Source: DATJQA01 sp038057515
GTDB lineage: Bacteria > Patescibacteriota > Minisyncoccia > UBA6257 > 2-01-FULL-56-20
DNA length: 21,643 nucleotides
Assembly (NCBI GenBank): GCA_038057515.1
Contig: JBBUDB010000013.1
Location: 1-21,643, forward strand
Reading direction: 5' to 3'
Shown: in pieces, positions 8,007 through 14,598 of the stretch
Position numbering within the stretch: the first letter of the stretch is position 1
Layout of the letters: each line of letters starts with the position of its first letter
Position numbers and translations under genes: made by a program
Notes under the pieces: generated by a model
What the model saw: only the letters and a program-made list of their open reading frames with translations
Told to the model about the DNA's origin: nothing
The model's database searches: none

Positions 8007-8025
8007 GGGGGGGGTAATGCCAGCT

Positions 8026-8055
8026 AACTAGTGACTAGTCGACTGGTGAACTAGT
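8026..8055. repeat. Period-7/8 ACTAGT repeat between the lytic transglycosylase and M16 genes
   Basis: Units AACTAGT, GACTAGT, CGACTGGT and GAACTAGT follow each other without spacing, giving ACTAGT at 8027-8032, 8034-8039 and 8050-8055. The end units also form an inverted repeat (AACTAGT with ACTAGTT), and the right arm touches the TAA stop of the upstream gene. The array lies about 20 nt upstream of the M16 start codon. Confidence 0.75.
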
Positions 8056-9480
8056 TTAGCCGCTTAGGATGTCGATGTCATCTTGGAAGCGCTCGGCGCG
8101 GGAGACGACCGCCTCGCCGTACGTCCAGAGGAAGCGGGACCAGTTACCGCCGGCATAGTAACGGGCCGCGGCTTTGCGCTCACTGGCGATGGTCGCGTTC
8201 GCGGCGCCGGCATCGCGCAAGTAAAGCGCGGTGGCCACAAAAGCGTCGGCGTTGTTCCAGGGCGAGGCCGGACTGCGGCCGGTTATCTTCGCCACCGATT
8301 CGCGATACATCATCCAGGTCGACGGGATGAACTGCGCCGGACCCAGAGCGCCGCCGTAGACGCCGTCGGCATTGGCGCAGGACACGAGCATCGAATCGGG
8401 GTTCAAATTAAGCTCGGCTACGATCTTAAGGAATATTTCCTGGTTCTTCGGACTCATCGAGGTTTTGTAGCTGCAGCGGCCGACGTTCTTTCCGAGCGCC
8501 GACTCGCGGTCGAGTACCGCCAGAATCATGGCTGGCCGAACGCCCGTCGCGCCGGAGGCGAGTTTTGCGTATTGATAGGCCTGCTCGAACGAGAGCTCGC
8601 CGCCACCCAAGAGCCGGAAGATGCGGCTCCTGATTTCGGCGGCTGACTTCTTTGTTTCCTTAAGGAGGGTCTGGTATTTCGATTCCTGGCCCTTGGTTAC
8701 CTCGAGAAGTTGATTTTTCTGGCTCTTGATCTGATCTGTTTCTACTTTCTGGGCCGCCTGATACTTGCGTATGGTTTCGGCATCGGCCCGGGCGAGCGCG
8801 TACTGGTCCTTCTGGTCCTGGAGCTGGTCCCGGAGGTCCATGGTCTGCTTGATCGTCGTGCGTAAATTGTTCTGCAGGAGGGTGAGATTGTTGAGATCGC
8901 CGAAGAAGTCGGAGAGTTTTGGATTTTTCAAGAACACCTCGAGGAGCGTGGCTTGATCGGCTTGATAGAGCTCCTGCACGAGCGAAACGAGCGCGCTCTG
9001 ATTGCGACCGATATCGGTTTCGGTCGCGGCGATCTGCGACTGCGTGTCGGTGAGCTTCCGGTCGAGCTGGACGAGGGTGAGGTTCACGGCCTTGATTTGG
9101 AGGTTTAACTTCGCGATCTTGCTGTTTAATTTCGATATCTCGCCCTTCAGGGTGCCGCCTTGCTTTTGATAACTCGTGATCTGACCCTCGTACTGGTCGA
9201 TCTGACCCTCGAGCTGTTTCAGTTGTTCCTCGAGATCCCGCCGTTCGTCTTCGGCCGTCGCGGCATTGGCCGCCAAACTTGGCATGGTGGGCGCCGCCGC
9301 CGAACCCAGGATGAGATACCACGAAGCCAAAACAAGAACTACCCCGCGAAGGATGGCCGTCGCGGGGAGGCGATATGTTTTCCGATAACCGAGATTGACC
9401 CGGCGGAGACCGGGCCGGAAGGCGCTAGCGCCGCCACGCCGGATATCGCTTAAAACTTTTGGTCTTGGTCGATCTGCCAT
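8056..9480 (-). CDS. Exported coiled-coil lytic transglycosylase (MltB-like catalytic domain)
   Basis: 474-aa envelope protein. A basic N-terminus of about 40 residues leads to one hydrophobic segment (about 41-62), a signal anchor or signal peptide. A long Q/K/L-rich coiled coil follows (about 75-285), of the EnvC/PcsB style. Residues about 296-474 are a transglycosylase SLT/MltB-type domain: catalytic Glu326 in VLDRESALGKN, then VYGGALGPAQFIPSTW (375-389), NNADAFVATALYLRDAG and AAARYYAGGNW. It should cleave peptidoglycan glycan strands outside the membrane, with the coiled coil probably controlling or localising it. In EnvC/PcsB proteins the partner domain is a different hydrolase, so this pairing is notable. 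A possible extended -10 (TGATACAAT, minus strand, 9534-9526) lies about 45 nt upstream. Confidence 0.9.
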   Translation of the reverse strand: MADRPRPKVLSDIRRGGASAFRPGLRRVNLGYRKTYRLPATAILRGVVLVLASWYLILGSAAAPTMPSLAANAATAEDERRDLEEQLKQLEGQIDQYEGQITSYQKQGGTLKGEISKLNSKIAKLNLQIKAVNLTLVQLDRKLTDTQSQIAATETDIGRNQSALVSLVQELYQADQATLLEVFLKNPKLSDFFGDLNNLTLLQNNLRTTIKQTMDLRDQLQDQKDQYALARADAETIRKYQAAQKVETDQIKSQKNQLLEVTKGQESKYQTLLKETKKSAAEIRSRIFRLLGGGELSFEQAYQYAKLASGATGVRPAMILAVLDRESALGKNVGRCSYKTSMSPKNQEIFLKIVAELNLNPDSMLVSCANADGVYGGALGPAQFIPSTWMMYRESVAKITGRSPASPWNNADAFVATALYLRDAGAANATIASERKAAARYYAGGNWSRFLWTYGEAVVSRAERFQDDIDILSG

Positions 9481-9525
9481 GACAGGAAAGGGAAACAGGG
9501 CCCAAGGAAGGAGCCCACGCTATTC

Positions 9526-9534
9526 ATTGTATCA
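9526..9534 (-). promoter_or_regulatory. Possible extended -10 promoter of the lytic transglycosylase gene
   Basis: Minus-strand TGA-TACAAT matches an extended -10. Transcription would start near 9519 and leave a leader of about 38 nt. It lies downstream of the rplY terminator, so the gene needs its own promoter. No -35 match seen. Confidence 0.4.
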
Positions 9535-9573
9535 CGCTGACTCAAGGACGCGCAGAGACCAGCAAACAGGAGT

Positions 9574-9608
9574 GAAAAACGCCGTTCGTGATTCGTTCCC
9601 GAACGGCG
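9574..9608 (-). terminator. Rho-independent terminator of rplY
   Basis: Perfect 9-bp inverted repeat, CGCCGTTCG (9580-9588) with CGAACGGCG (9600-9608). On the minus strand it is followed directly by a run of five T (complement of 9575-9579). It lies 25 nt after the rplY stop. Confidence 0.9.
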
Positions 9609-9632
9609 CAGGCACATCGCCGGTCTCCACAA

Positions 9633-10295
9633 CTACTTTTCCTCAACTGCCGCCTTTTCTTTTTCCCGCTCCGCCTTCTTCTCTTCGGATTCCACCTTCA
9701 CGTCCTCGATGGCGACGGGCGCGACTGGAACCACCTCTTCGGCCATCATCTCGGTCACCGTGACGAGCACCGATTCCGGATCAACAAGGATCTTGACCCC
9801 AGCCGGGACGACAACGTCTTTCACGTAGATACTTTGATTGAGTTCGGCGAGCACCGAAAGGTCGATCTTAAGGCCGTGCGGCAGATTCGCTGGCAAGGCC
9901 TCGACCTCTATCTCACTCATGGACTTGTTCAAAACGCCGCCGAGGGCTTTGACCGCCGGCGCCTCACCCGTGAATTCAAGCGGGATGTGCGCCTTGATCT
10001 TCTCGTCCAAACGGACCTGATAAAAATCAACGTGCACCGGCGTGCCTTCGATACGGTCACGCTGAATGTCGTGGATCAAAACGGGATGCTTTTCAGCGCC
10101 GATCACGACCTCTACGATGGTCGTCTCGCCTGCCGCCTTTAAGACGCGATTAAAATCCTTGGCGCTTATGGACAGGTGAATGTTCGAAATGCCGCGGCCA
10201 TAGAGTTCGGCCGGCAAAAGCCCCTCCTCCCGGAGCATGCCCACGGCGCCACCCATGGCTTCGCGTTTGGTTGCCTGAAGTTCAATGATTTCCAT
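9633..10295 (-). CDS. rplY: Ribosomal protein bL25, CTC/TL5 type
   Basis: 220-aa two-domain bL25 that binds 5S rRNA in the large subunit. The N-terminal L25 domain (about 1-90) shows ATKREAMGGAVGMLREEGLLPAELYG and ends VLIHDIQRDRIEGTPVHVDFYQV. The C-terminal TL5 beta domain (about 95-185) contains IPLEFTGEAPAVK, GGVLNKSMSEIEVEALP and the PHGLKIDLS motif. A charged lysine/glutamate tail follows, as in many CTC proteins. Start at 10295: no Shine-Dalgarno; a possible extended -10 (TG-C-TAAGCT) ends about 9 nt before the ATG, which would make the mRNA nearly leaderless. Single-gene unit closed by its own terminator, divergent from the plus-strand gene at 10616. Confidence 0.95.
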   Translation of the reverse strand: MEIIELQATKREAMGGAVGMLREEGLLPAELYGRGISNIHLSISAKDFNRVLKAAGETTIVEVVIGAEKHPVLIHDIQRDRIEGTPVHVDFYQVRLDEKIKAHIPLEFTGEAPAVKALGGVLNKSMSEIEVEALPANLPHGLKIDLSVLAELNQSIYVKDVVVPAGVKILVDPESVLVTVTEMMAEEVVPVAPVAIEDVKVESEEKKAEREKEKAAVEEK

Positions 10296-10322
10296 ACGGG
10301 GGCTAGCTTAGCAGGGAAAACG

Positions 10323-10480
10323 GGCCTTGGCAACTAGGCCACAGGATTTCCCAGTGCGGGAACCGGCCTCGCCGTTTTTATAGCAAAACGGCGGGCCTGC
10401 CTCTCGCTCCGACGATATTTAAGACGCATGCCAACGAGCGTCGGAGCTCCGAGAGCTTCCCGCGCAGAGAAATCCTGCGC
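10323..10480. other. Cluster of five consecutive hairpins (possible structured RNA), intergenic
   Basis: In the 320-bp gene-free stretch between rplY and the plus-strand gene. Inverted repeats in order: GGCCT/AGGCC (10323-10340); TTCCC/GGGAA (10348-10362); CGCCGTTTT/AAAACGGCG (10370-10393); CTCTCG plus CTCCGACG paired with CGTCGGAG and CGAGAG (10401-10455); GCGCAG/CTGCGC (10462-10480). The stems follow end to end with short linkers. None has a clear T-run terminator on either strand. No known RNA family recognised and no convincing reading frame. Confidence 0.45.
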
Positions 10481-10534
10481 AATATGGGGGATATTGTAAA
10501 TGTAAACATCTAACCGGAAAATATTTGTGAAATA

Positions 10535-10563
10535 TTGACAAAATATAATAGTATTGTTAAAAT
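10535..10563 (+). promoter_or_regulatory. Consensus sigma70-type promoter of the 10616 gene
   Basis: TTGACA (10535-10540), a 17-bp spacer and TAAAAT (10558-10563) in a very A+T-rich stretch. Transcription would start near 10570, giving a leader of about 46 nt. A second TATAAT at 10544-10549 has no suitably spaced -35. Confidence 0.85.
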
Positions 10564-10601
10564 ATCGCCAGCATTTACGTCCCAACAAAAAACGAACCCA
10601 A

Positions 10602-11017
10602 AAAGGAGGGTTTCGATGAGGAAGTTATTGTTGTTGATTATGGTGATGCTCGCCGCTTCGGTCGTCATCGTTGAGATCCATGACTTCCTCAAGGGAGAAC
10701 GGCGTGTCGTGCAGGCGGTCTATTCTCCCGGCAAGTTCACGCGGGAGGGAATCGTCCTCGAAATCCACCGCGTGCCGGGAACCGGCGTCGACCGCTGCAT
10801 CTTCGAGCGAGGCGAAGAGTTCTACGGTGCCACCACCCCGCGGGGTAGCGTTGCCGTCGGAGACACGGTGACGACCGAGTACTGGGAGCTTTTCAACTAC
10901 GCTAGCAAGAAGCGGGTGACTCTCGGGAAAGACTACCCATCCATTGGCGGTGGCGGCTGGGACCGCTTCGTCACAAAGGTGAACGGCAAACCGATTTCCG
11001 ACACCCCGCCGCAGTAA
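10602..11017 (+). CDS. Small membrane-anchored or secreted protein, unknown function (coding from 10616; RBS included)
   Basis: Coding starts at ATG 10616, fixed by a strong Shine-Dalgarno (AAGGAGG, 10603-10609) 6-7 nt upstream, the only clear one in the window. The 133-aa product opens with a hydrophobic signal/anchor (MRKLLLLIMVMLAASVVIV). The rest is a soluble, beta-rich domain (FTREGIVLEIHRVPG, CIFERGEEFYGATTPRG, VGDTVTTEYWELF, GGGGWDRFVTKVNG) with one cysteine. I do not recognise the family. It is a self-contained unit with its own consensus promoter and strong terminator, the only plus-strand gene besides the MazG-like one. Its expression signals are unlike those of the neighbours, so high expression and possibly separate origin are inferred. 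Confidence 0.82.
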
Positions 11018-11031
11018 GCGACGGCCATCGC

Positions 11032-11074
11032 ATGCCCCGCGAGCACAATGCTCCGCCGGGGCATTGTGTTTTTT
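11032..11074 (+). terminator. Strong rho-independent terminator of the 10616 gene
   Basis: Stem ATGCCCCG (11032-11039) and GAGCA (11041-11045), loop CAA, then TGCTC (11049-11053) and CGGGGCAT (11057-11064), followed by TGTG and six T (11069-11074). An alternative stem CACAATGC/GCATTGTG (11044-11068) sits directly against the T-run. The T-run overlaps the stop codon of fba, which ends here from the other side. There is no T-run on the minus strand. Confidence 0.9.
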
Positions 11075-11951
11075 AAAGACCGTTAAAGAGGCGGAGGCGG
11101 TCTTCGACCACCTTCTGCACCGCGAGAACTGCACCCGGTAATATCTTATAAGGCGCGACCTCGTTTTTATCTTTGGCGAGCGACGCTTCGAGGCCGCGCC
11201 GCCAGGCGAGGCGGATTTCGGTATTCACGTGGACGATGGTCATGCCGGCCTTAACGGCGGCCACGAAGCCCTCGTCGGCGGTGCCCGAACCGCCGTGGAG
11301 CGTCATCGGGATATTTACGACCGCGGCGAGCGCCTTGATGCGCTCGATGTTCAACTCTTTGTGCGTCTCGCCTCGGACCATCGAAGCCAAAAGTCCGTGC
11401 ATGTTGCCGACGGCGGGAGCGAGCACATCGACGCCGGTTTCCGCGACGAAGCGGACCGCTTCTTCGGGCGTCGTGAGCGCGCCCTCCGTAAGCGCCGCGC
11501 CCTCGGGGACGCTCTCCATAATCTCCGAGGAACTCCCGATGTAGCCGATTTCGCCTTCAATGACTATTTCGGGATTCACGGCGCGAATAGAGAGCACCGC
11601 CGCCTTCGTCTGTCGGATATTTTCCTCAAGCGGCAATTTCGAGGCATCGAAAATTATTTCGTCAAAACCAGCCCGGGCGGCCTCGATGGCTTTCTCAAGC
11701 GAGTGGGTGTGATCGGCGTTTAAGTAAATCGGGTGTTGTAACTCTTCGCGTAATGTTCGGACTAGGGCGGCAACTTCGCGGACGCCAAGAAATTCACGCT
11801 CCCCTTCGGAAACGCCGATCACGACGGGCACGCCAAGCTCGCGCGCGGCCGCGACGATGGCCTTGAGGCCCGCCAGGTCGGAGATATTGAAGTGGCCGAG
11901 CGCCCGGCCGGATTGTTTCGCTTCGACGAGCGCCTCCCGGAGTGATTTCAT
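11073..11951 (-). CDS. fba: Class II fructose-bisphosphate aldolase family protein
   Basis: 292-aa zinc-dependent class II aldolase. Catalytic and metal residues are visible: Asp80 and His81 in LNADHTHSLE, the IEGEIG motif (Glu132/134), His185 in VGNMHG, His219 in TLHGGSG and Asn243 in VHVNTEIR. It should split fructose-1,6-bisphosphate (or a related ketose bisphosphate such as tagatose-1,6-bisphosphate) into triose phosphates. The exact substrate cannot be told from sequence. It is the last gene of the kinase - unknown - aldolase unit, 16 nt after the stop of the unknown gene. Confidence 0.93.
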   Translation of the reverse strand: MKSLREALVEAKQSGRALGHFNISDLAGLKAIVAAARELGVPVVIGVSEGEREFLGVREVAALVRTLREELQHPIYLNADHTHSLEKAIEAARAGFDEIIFDASKLPLEENIRQTKAAVLSIRAVNPEIVIEGEIGYIGSSSEIMESVPEGAALTEGALTTPEEAVRFVAETGVDVLAPAVGNMHGLLASMVRGETHKELNIERIKALAAVVNIPMTLHGGSGTADEGFVAAVKAGMTIVHVNTEIRLAWRRGLEASLAKDKNEVAPYKILPGAVLAVQKVVEDRLRLFNGL

Positions 11952-11967
11952 GATGTTCTTGCGGCTT

Positions 11968-13221
11968 CTACCGTTTCTTGAATACGACCGACCCCTTATC
12001 GTAATTTTCTATCAGAAGCCGCTCGGCCGCCATCTCGCCGCCGGCGTACCGGAAGAAGAGCTTGGTCCAGAGCGCCTCCCGCTGGTGGTAATTGAAAAAT
12101 TCATTCTTTCCCTCCCTAAAGGAGACCTCTGACATTGCGTTGTCCTCAAGGTCAAAGCTCACGATGCGCTCGTTGCCGTGATCAAAAACCGAACCCACCC
12201 AGTCGAGGTCGAGCCAGAGTTCCAAGTCGAGATCGGGCCGTTCTTGGCCGAGGGAGGCGAGATCACGCTCGCCCCGCATCCAGTGAATCGATTCGGGATT
12301 TACGCGCGGCAGGAAGAGGCGCGGGTCCTGGGGATCGATCTTGGCGAGGTACCGCTGGACGATGAGCCACTCGCCGGGCGCGACCGTCCGGACATCCTTG
12401 ACGTCGCCCCGAAGCAGGGCCTTGAGCCGCTCGGGAAAACCGGGGCCCGCGGCGTACCGCCGGAAGAGCTTGGAGTAGAAATCAATCTCGTGGAAGTAGT
12501 GCAGGAGGAGGGCGAAATCACGCACGAATTTGCCTTGGATGTCCTCGCTGATGGCATTCAAAAAAATGACGCCGAACTCCTTCAGGTGGCTCACGTTGTG
12601 GTGTTTTTTGGCCACAAACTTCTTCGCGATCTCGTGCCACTCGGGGCCAAGCACTTTGATCTCGACGTCCCGTTCTTCAAAATCCGCGGCTGTGAAGTTG
12701 CCGTAGCCCTTCTCGAAGGTTTCGTGCATCCATTTATCGCTCTCGATAAACCGGAGCGCGCTCCAGATCTCCGTTACATCGTGATGTTTAAGCATTGTCC
12801 CGATGTCCGCATAACCCAAAAACTTGAGGAGGTTGTCGGGCCGGTTCTTCTCTAAAATCTCCGCCCCGAAAGATTTCTTAAGGAAAAAGCCCCGGCCGAT
12901 CCGGGCAATGCGTTTCGCGAGCGCCGCCGCCCGTTCGAAGTCGTCTTTGCCGGGCGCCGTTTTCAAATAAGCGAGGAGTTGCGTTTCGTGCTGTCCGGCC
13001 GCTTCGCGAAGGACGTTTCGTACCTCCTCGGCCCGCACCTCGTCGCGCGCCGCGCCGAGGCCGGCGAGCATCCTTTCAATGTGACGCTCGTTTTCCTCGA
13101 CGAGATTTTCCACGACGCCGGTCCGGCCGAGCCGCGCGGCCATTTCGCGGTCGAGATCATCAAGCGTGTCCGGGGTGACGCCCAGAATGCGGGCGAGTTT
13201 TTCTCCTGCTCCTTTGTTCAT
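11968..13221 (-). CDS. Protein of unknown function in a sugar-kinase/aldolase operon
   Basis: 417 aa from the ATG at 13221, which overlaps the TGA of the upstream kinase gene as ATGA. That fixes the start; an in-frame ATG at 13260 would lie inside the kinase gene. I do not recognise the family. The N-terminal third is helical and charged (LARILGVTPDTLDDLDREMAARLG; ENLVEENERHIERMLAGLG). The middle contains HDVTEIWSALRFIESDKWMHE, a histidine-rich KKFVAKKHHNVSHLKEFGVIF and HYFHEIDFYSKLF. The C-terminal part has PGEWLIVQRYLAKIDPQDPR, an acidic DLDLELWLDLDWVG stretch and FNYHQREALWTKLFFRY. No signal peptide or membrane segment is seen, so it is cytoplasmic. Translational coupling to a sugar kinase and aldolase suggests a role in sugar-phosphate metabolism or its control; that is inference. 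Confidence 0.88.
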   Translation of the reverse strand: MNKGAGEKLARILGVTPDTLDDLDREMAARLGRTGVVENLVEENERHIERMLAGLGAARDEVRAEEVRNVLREAAGQHETQLLAYLKTAPGKDDFERAAALAKRIARIGRGFFLKKSFGAEILEKNRPDNLLKFLGYADIGTMLKHHDVTEIWSALRFIESDKWMHETFEKGYGNFTAADFEERDVEIKVLGPEWHEIAKKFVAKKHHNVSHLKEFGVIFLNAISEDIQGKFVRDFALLLHYFHEIDFYSKLFRRYAAGPGFPERLKALLRGDVKDVRTVAPGEWLIVQRYLAKIDPQDPRLFLPRVNPESIHWMRGERDLASLGQERPDLDLELWLDLDWVGSVFDHGNERIVSFDLEDNAMSEVSFREGKNEFFNYHQREALWTKLFFRYAGGEMAAERLLIENYDKGSVVFKKR

Positions 13222-14315
13222 GAAATAAGTTTGGTTTGTTTGACGCGGAACGACTGCCATCGGCGCTCGGTCCGGAACGCCCGCCTCGTGATGATGCCCG
13301 GCTGGGCGCCAATGGCCTCAACGACCGAGGTGGCGTTGGCGCTCCCCAGACGGATGGCGGCTTCAACGCCTTCTGGTGTGCGGCCGAAGCGAATGAGTCC
13401 GGCCACAAAGCCGCTACCGAAAGCATCGCCCGAGCCGGTGCGATCAACGATCTTTTTTTCTTTGAACACGCCGGCATGCCAGATGGTGCGACCATCGGAA
13501 ACAGCAACGCCCTTCGGCCCGTCGGTCATGACGGCGAATCCCGGCACAAGCTCGTCGAAGGCGCGGAAGAGACCATGAAGATCGTTGTATTTTTTACCGG
13601 TCAAGTAGGCGGCTTCTTCGCGATTCAGCGTGACCACGTCAAGCTGCTTTAAGATCGGTGCGAGGCGCTGCGCTCCGAGTTCCAAATAGTATTTCGACGG
13701 GTTCATGGCCACGCGCGTGCCGTCAGATTTAAGTTTCGTGATGAACGCAGTGATGACCGAAAGCGGAATCCGTCCGGGGACGATATAGGCCCAGCGCGCC
13801 TTGAGGCGCCGGAAAGGCACATCGCGAAGCGTGAGGTCCTCCGAGGCGCCGCGATAGTTCAAAATGGTCCGCTCCCCCGCCCCGTTAGAAGCCGCCCTGC
13901 CGAAGGCACGGCTACGGCCGCCTCGGGGCGACCTGTTTCTAACGGGGCCCGCCCCCGTGAGGAGAATGACCGAAGAGGCCGTGGGCGCGCCGGGGTCGAT
14001 GGTTGTGAGGGCCGCCACATGCTCGCGACGCAAGTCGGCGACGACCGCGCGACCGTACTCATCGCGACCGATCTTCGCGACCGCCGCTGTTTTAAATCCC
14101 TGCCGGGCGAAGGTGACGGCGGCATTGGCCGCGCCGCCGCCCACTGTGGCGATCGGACGCTCTATCTCGACTTTGCCCCCCAAGGGCAGGCACTCGGCCT
14201 CGCCGGTCGGAAAGCCCAGACGACGGAGATGGGCCGCGTCCTTCAGGGTGCGAAATCTGGAACTCGTGACAAAGGTGTCGCGCGTCGCGGTCCCGATGGT
14301 GATAACGTCGAACAT
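13218..14315 (-). CDS. PfkB/ribokinase-family carbohydrate kinase with an in-frame palindromic insert
   Basis: 365-aa kinase. The first family signature is VGGGAANAAVTFARQGF (about 58-74). The second, DRTGSGDAFGSGF, carries the catalytic base Asp297 and anion hole. NPSKYYLEL and VVTLNREEAAYLTG are also typical. It phosphorylates a sugar, sugar phosphate or nucleoside; location beside an aldolase favours a hexose-phosphate route, but the substrate is not determined. Residues about 123-146 are a 24-residue insert encoded by a palindromic DNA segment (separate entry) between LLTGA and GERTILNYRG, in the lid/beta-sheet region. Start: ATG at 14315 follows minus-strand TGG-TATAAT by 9 nt, so the mRNA has almost no leader. 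Ends ATGA-coupled to the unknown gene. Confidence 0.93.
   Translation of the reverse strand: MFDVITIGTATRDTFVTSSRFRTLKDAAHLRRLGFPTGEAECLPLGGKVEIERPIATVGGGAANAAVTFARQGFKTAAVAKIGRDEYGRAVVADLRREHVAALTTIDPGAPTASSVILLTGAGPVRNRSPRGGRSRAFGRAASNGAGERTILNYRGASEDLTLRDVPFRRLKARWAYIVPGRIPLSVITAFITKLKSDGTRVAMNPSKYYLELGAQRLAPILKQLDVVTLNREEAAYLTGKKYNDLHGLFRAFDELVPGFAVMTDGPKGVAVSDGRTIWHAGVFKEKKIVDRTGSGDAFGSGFVAGLIRFGRTPEGVEAAIRLGSANATSVVEAIGAQPGIITRRAFRTERRWQSFRVKQTKLIS
13878..13949 (-). repeat. 72-bp palindrome-ended insert inside the PfkB kinase gene
   Basis: Arms GCCCCGTTAGAA (13879-13890) and TTCTAACGGGGC (13937-13948) are perfect 12-bp inverted repeats. Between them is a G+C-rich core with smaller inverted repeats (GCC-GAA-GGC; CGCCC with GGGGCG). 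It encodes 24 Arg/Gly/Ser/Ala-rich residues (GPVRNRSPRGG...AASNGA). Removing 72 bp leaves LLTGAGERTILNYRG, a normal kinase reading. This looks like a REP/MITE-like element that landed in frame; no transposase is present. Confidence 0.8.
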
Positions 14316-14324
14316 ATGATTTTC

Positions 14325-14333
14325 ATTATACCA
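14325..14333 (-). promoter_or_regulatory. Extended -10 promoter of the kinase-unknown-fba operon
   Basis: Minus strand TGG-TATAAT (14333-14325), a perfect extended -10, ends 9 nt before the ATG at 14315, so the leader would be about 2-3 nt. CTTCTGG directly upstream resembles CTTCTGTGG at the promoter near 20525. Confidence 0.75.
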
Positions 14334-14491
14334 GAAGAGAGGATCATCTTCTCTTCCTCGTTTCCCCTGGGCAATCTTGGGCTACGCGATGTCCGTACCA
14401 ATCAAACAATAAAATTGATAATGACAAAAACGGTTACTATCCTTAAGTTACAATTGAATCTTAATGATAGTGAAAAAAGCGATAAGCGGGG

Positions 14492-14557
14492 GTCATTTTG
14501 GCCGGGCCTGGCGTCCAGAGGTATCTGGCCCCAGGGCTTATGGCCTCATTATATGAC
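14492..14557. other. Four nested inverted repeats in the intergenic region between the kinase and tkt operons
   Basis: The gene-free stretch 14316-14598 (283 bp) holds the kinase promoter, an A+T-rich segment (about 14395-14480) and this fold-back. Paired segments from outside in: GTCAT (14492-14496) with ATGAC (14553-14557); GGCC (14500-14503) with GGCC (14542-14545); CCTGG (14507-14511) with CCAGG (14531-14535); CCAGA (14515-14519) with TCTGG (14524-14528) around loop GGTA. No T-run follows on either strand. It may be an unusual 3' end for the tkt operon or a structured element. Confidence 0.45.
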
Positions 14558-14598
14558 GGCGGAGGCAAAGGGAATGAGGGAGGAGGCTCCGCGGCGAG

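Noticed and set aside
10334..10588. An 84-codon minus-strand frame across the hairpin cluster and the 10616 promoter
   Set aside because: No start signal, basic low-complexity C-terminus and overlap with strong palindromes and a consensus promoter on the other strand.
11032..11074. Bidirectional terminator serving fba as well
   Set aside because: On the minus strand no T-run follows the stem, so only the plus-strand gene is clearly served.
13218..13260. Start of the 417-aa unknown protein at the ATG at 13260
   Set aside because: It would overlap the kinase gene by 43 nt; the ATG at 13221 forms an ATGA stop-start overlap, as also seen at 15618.
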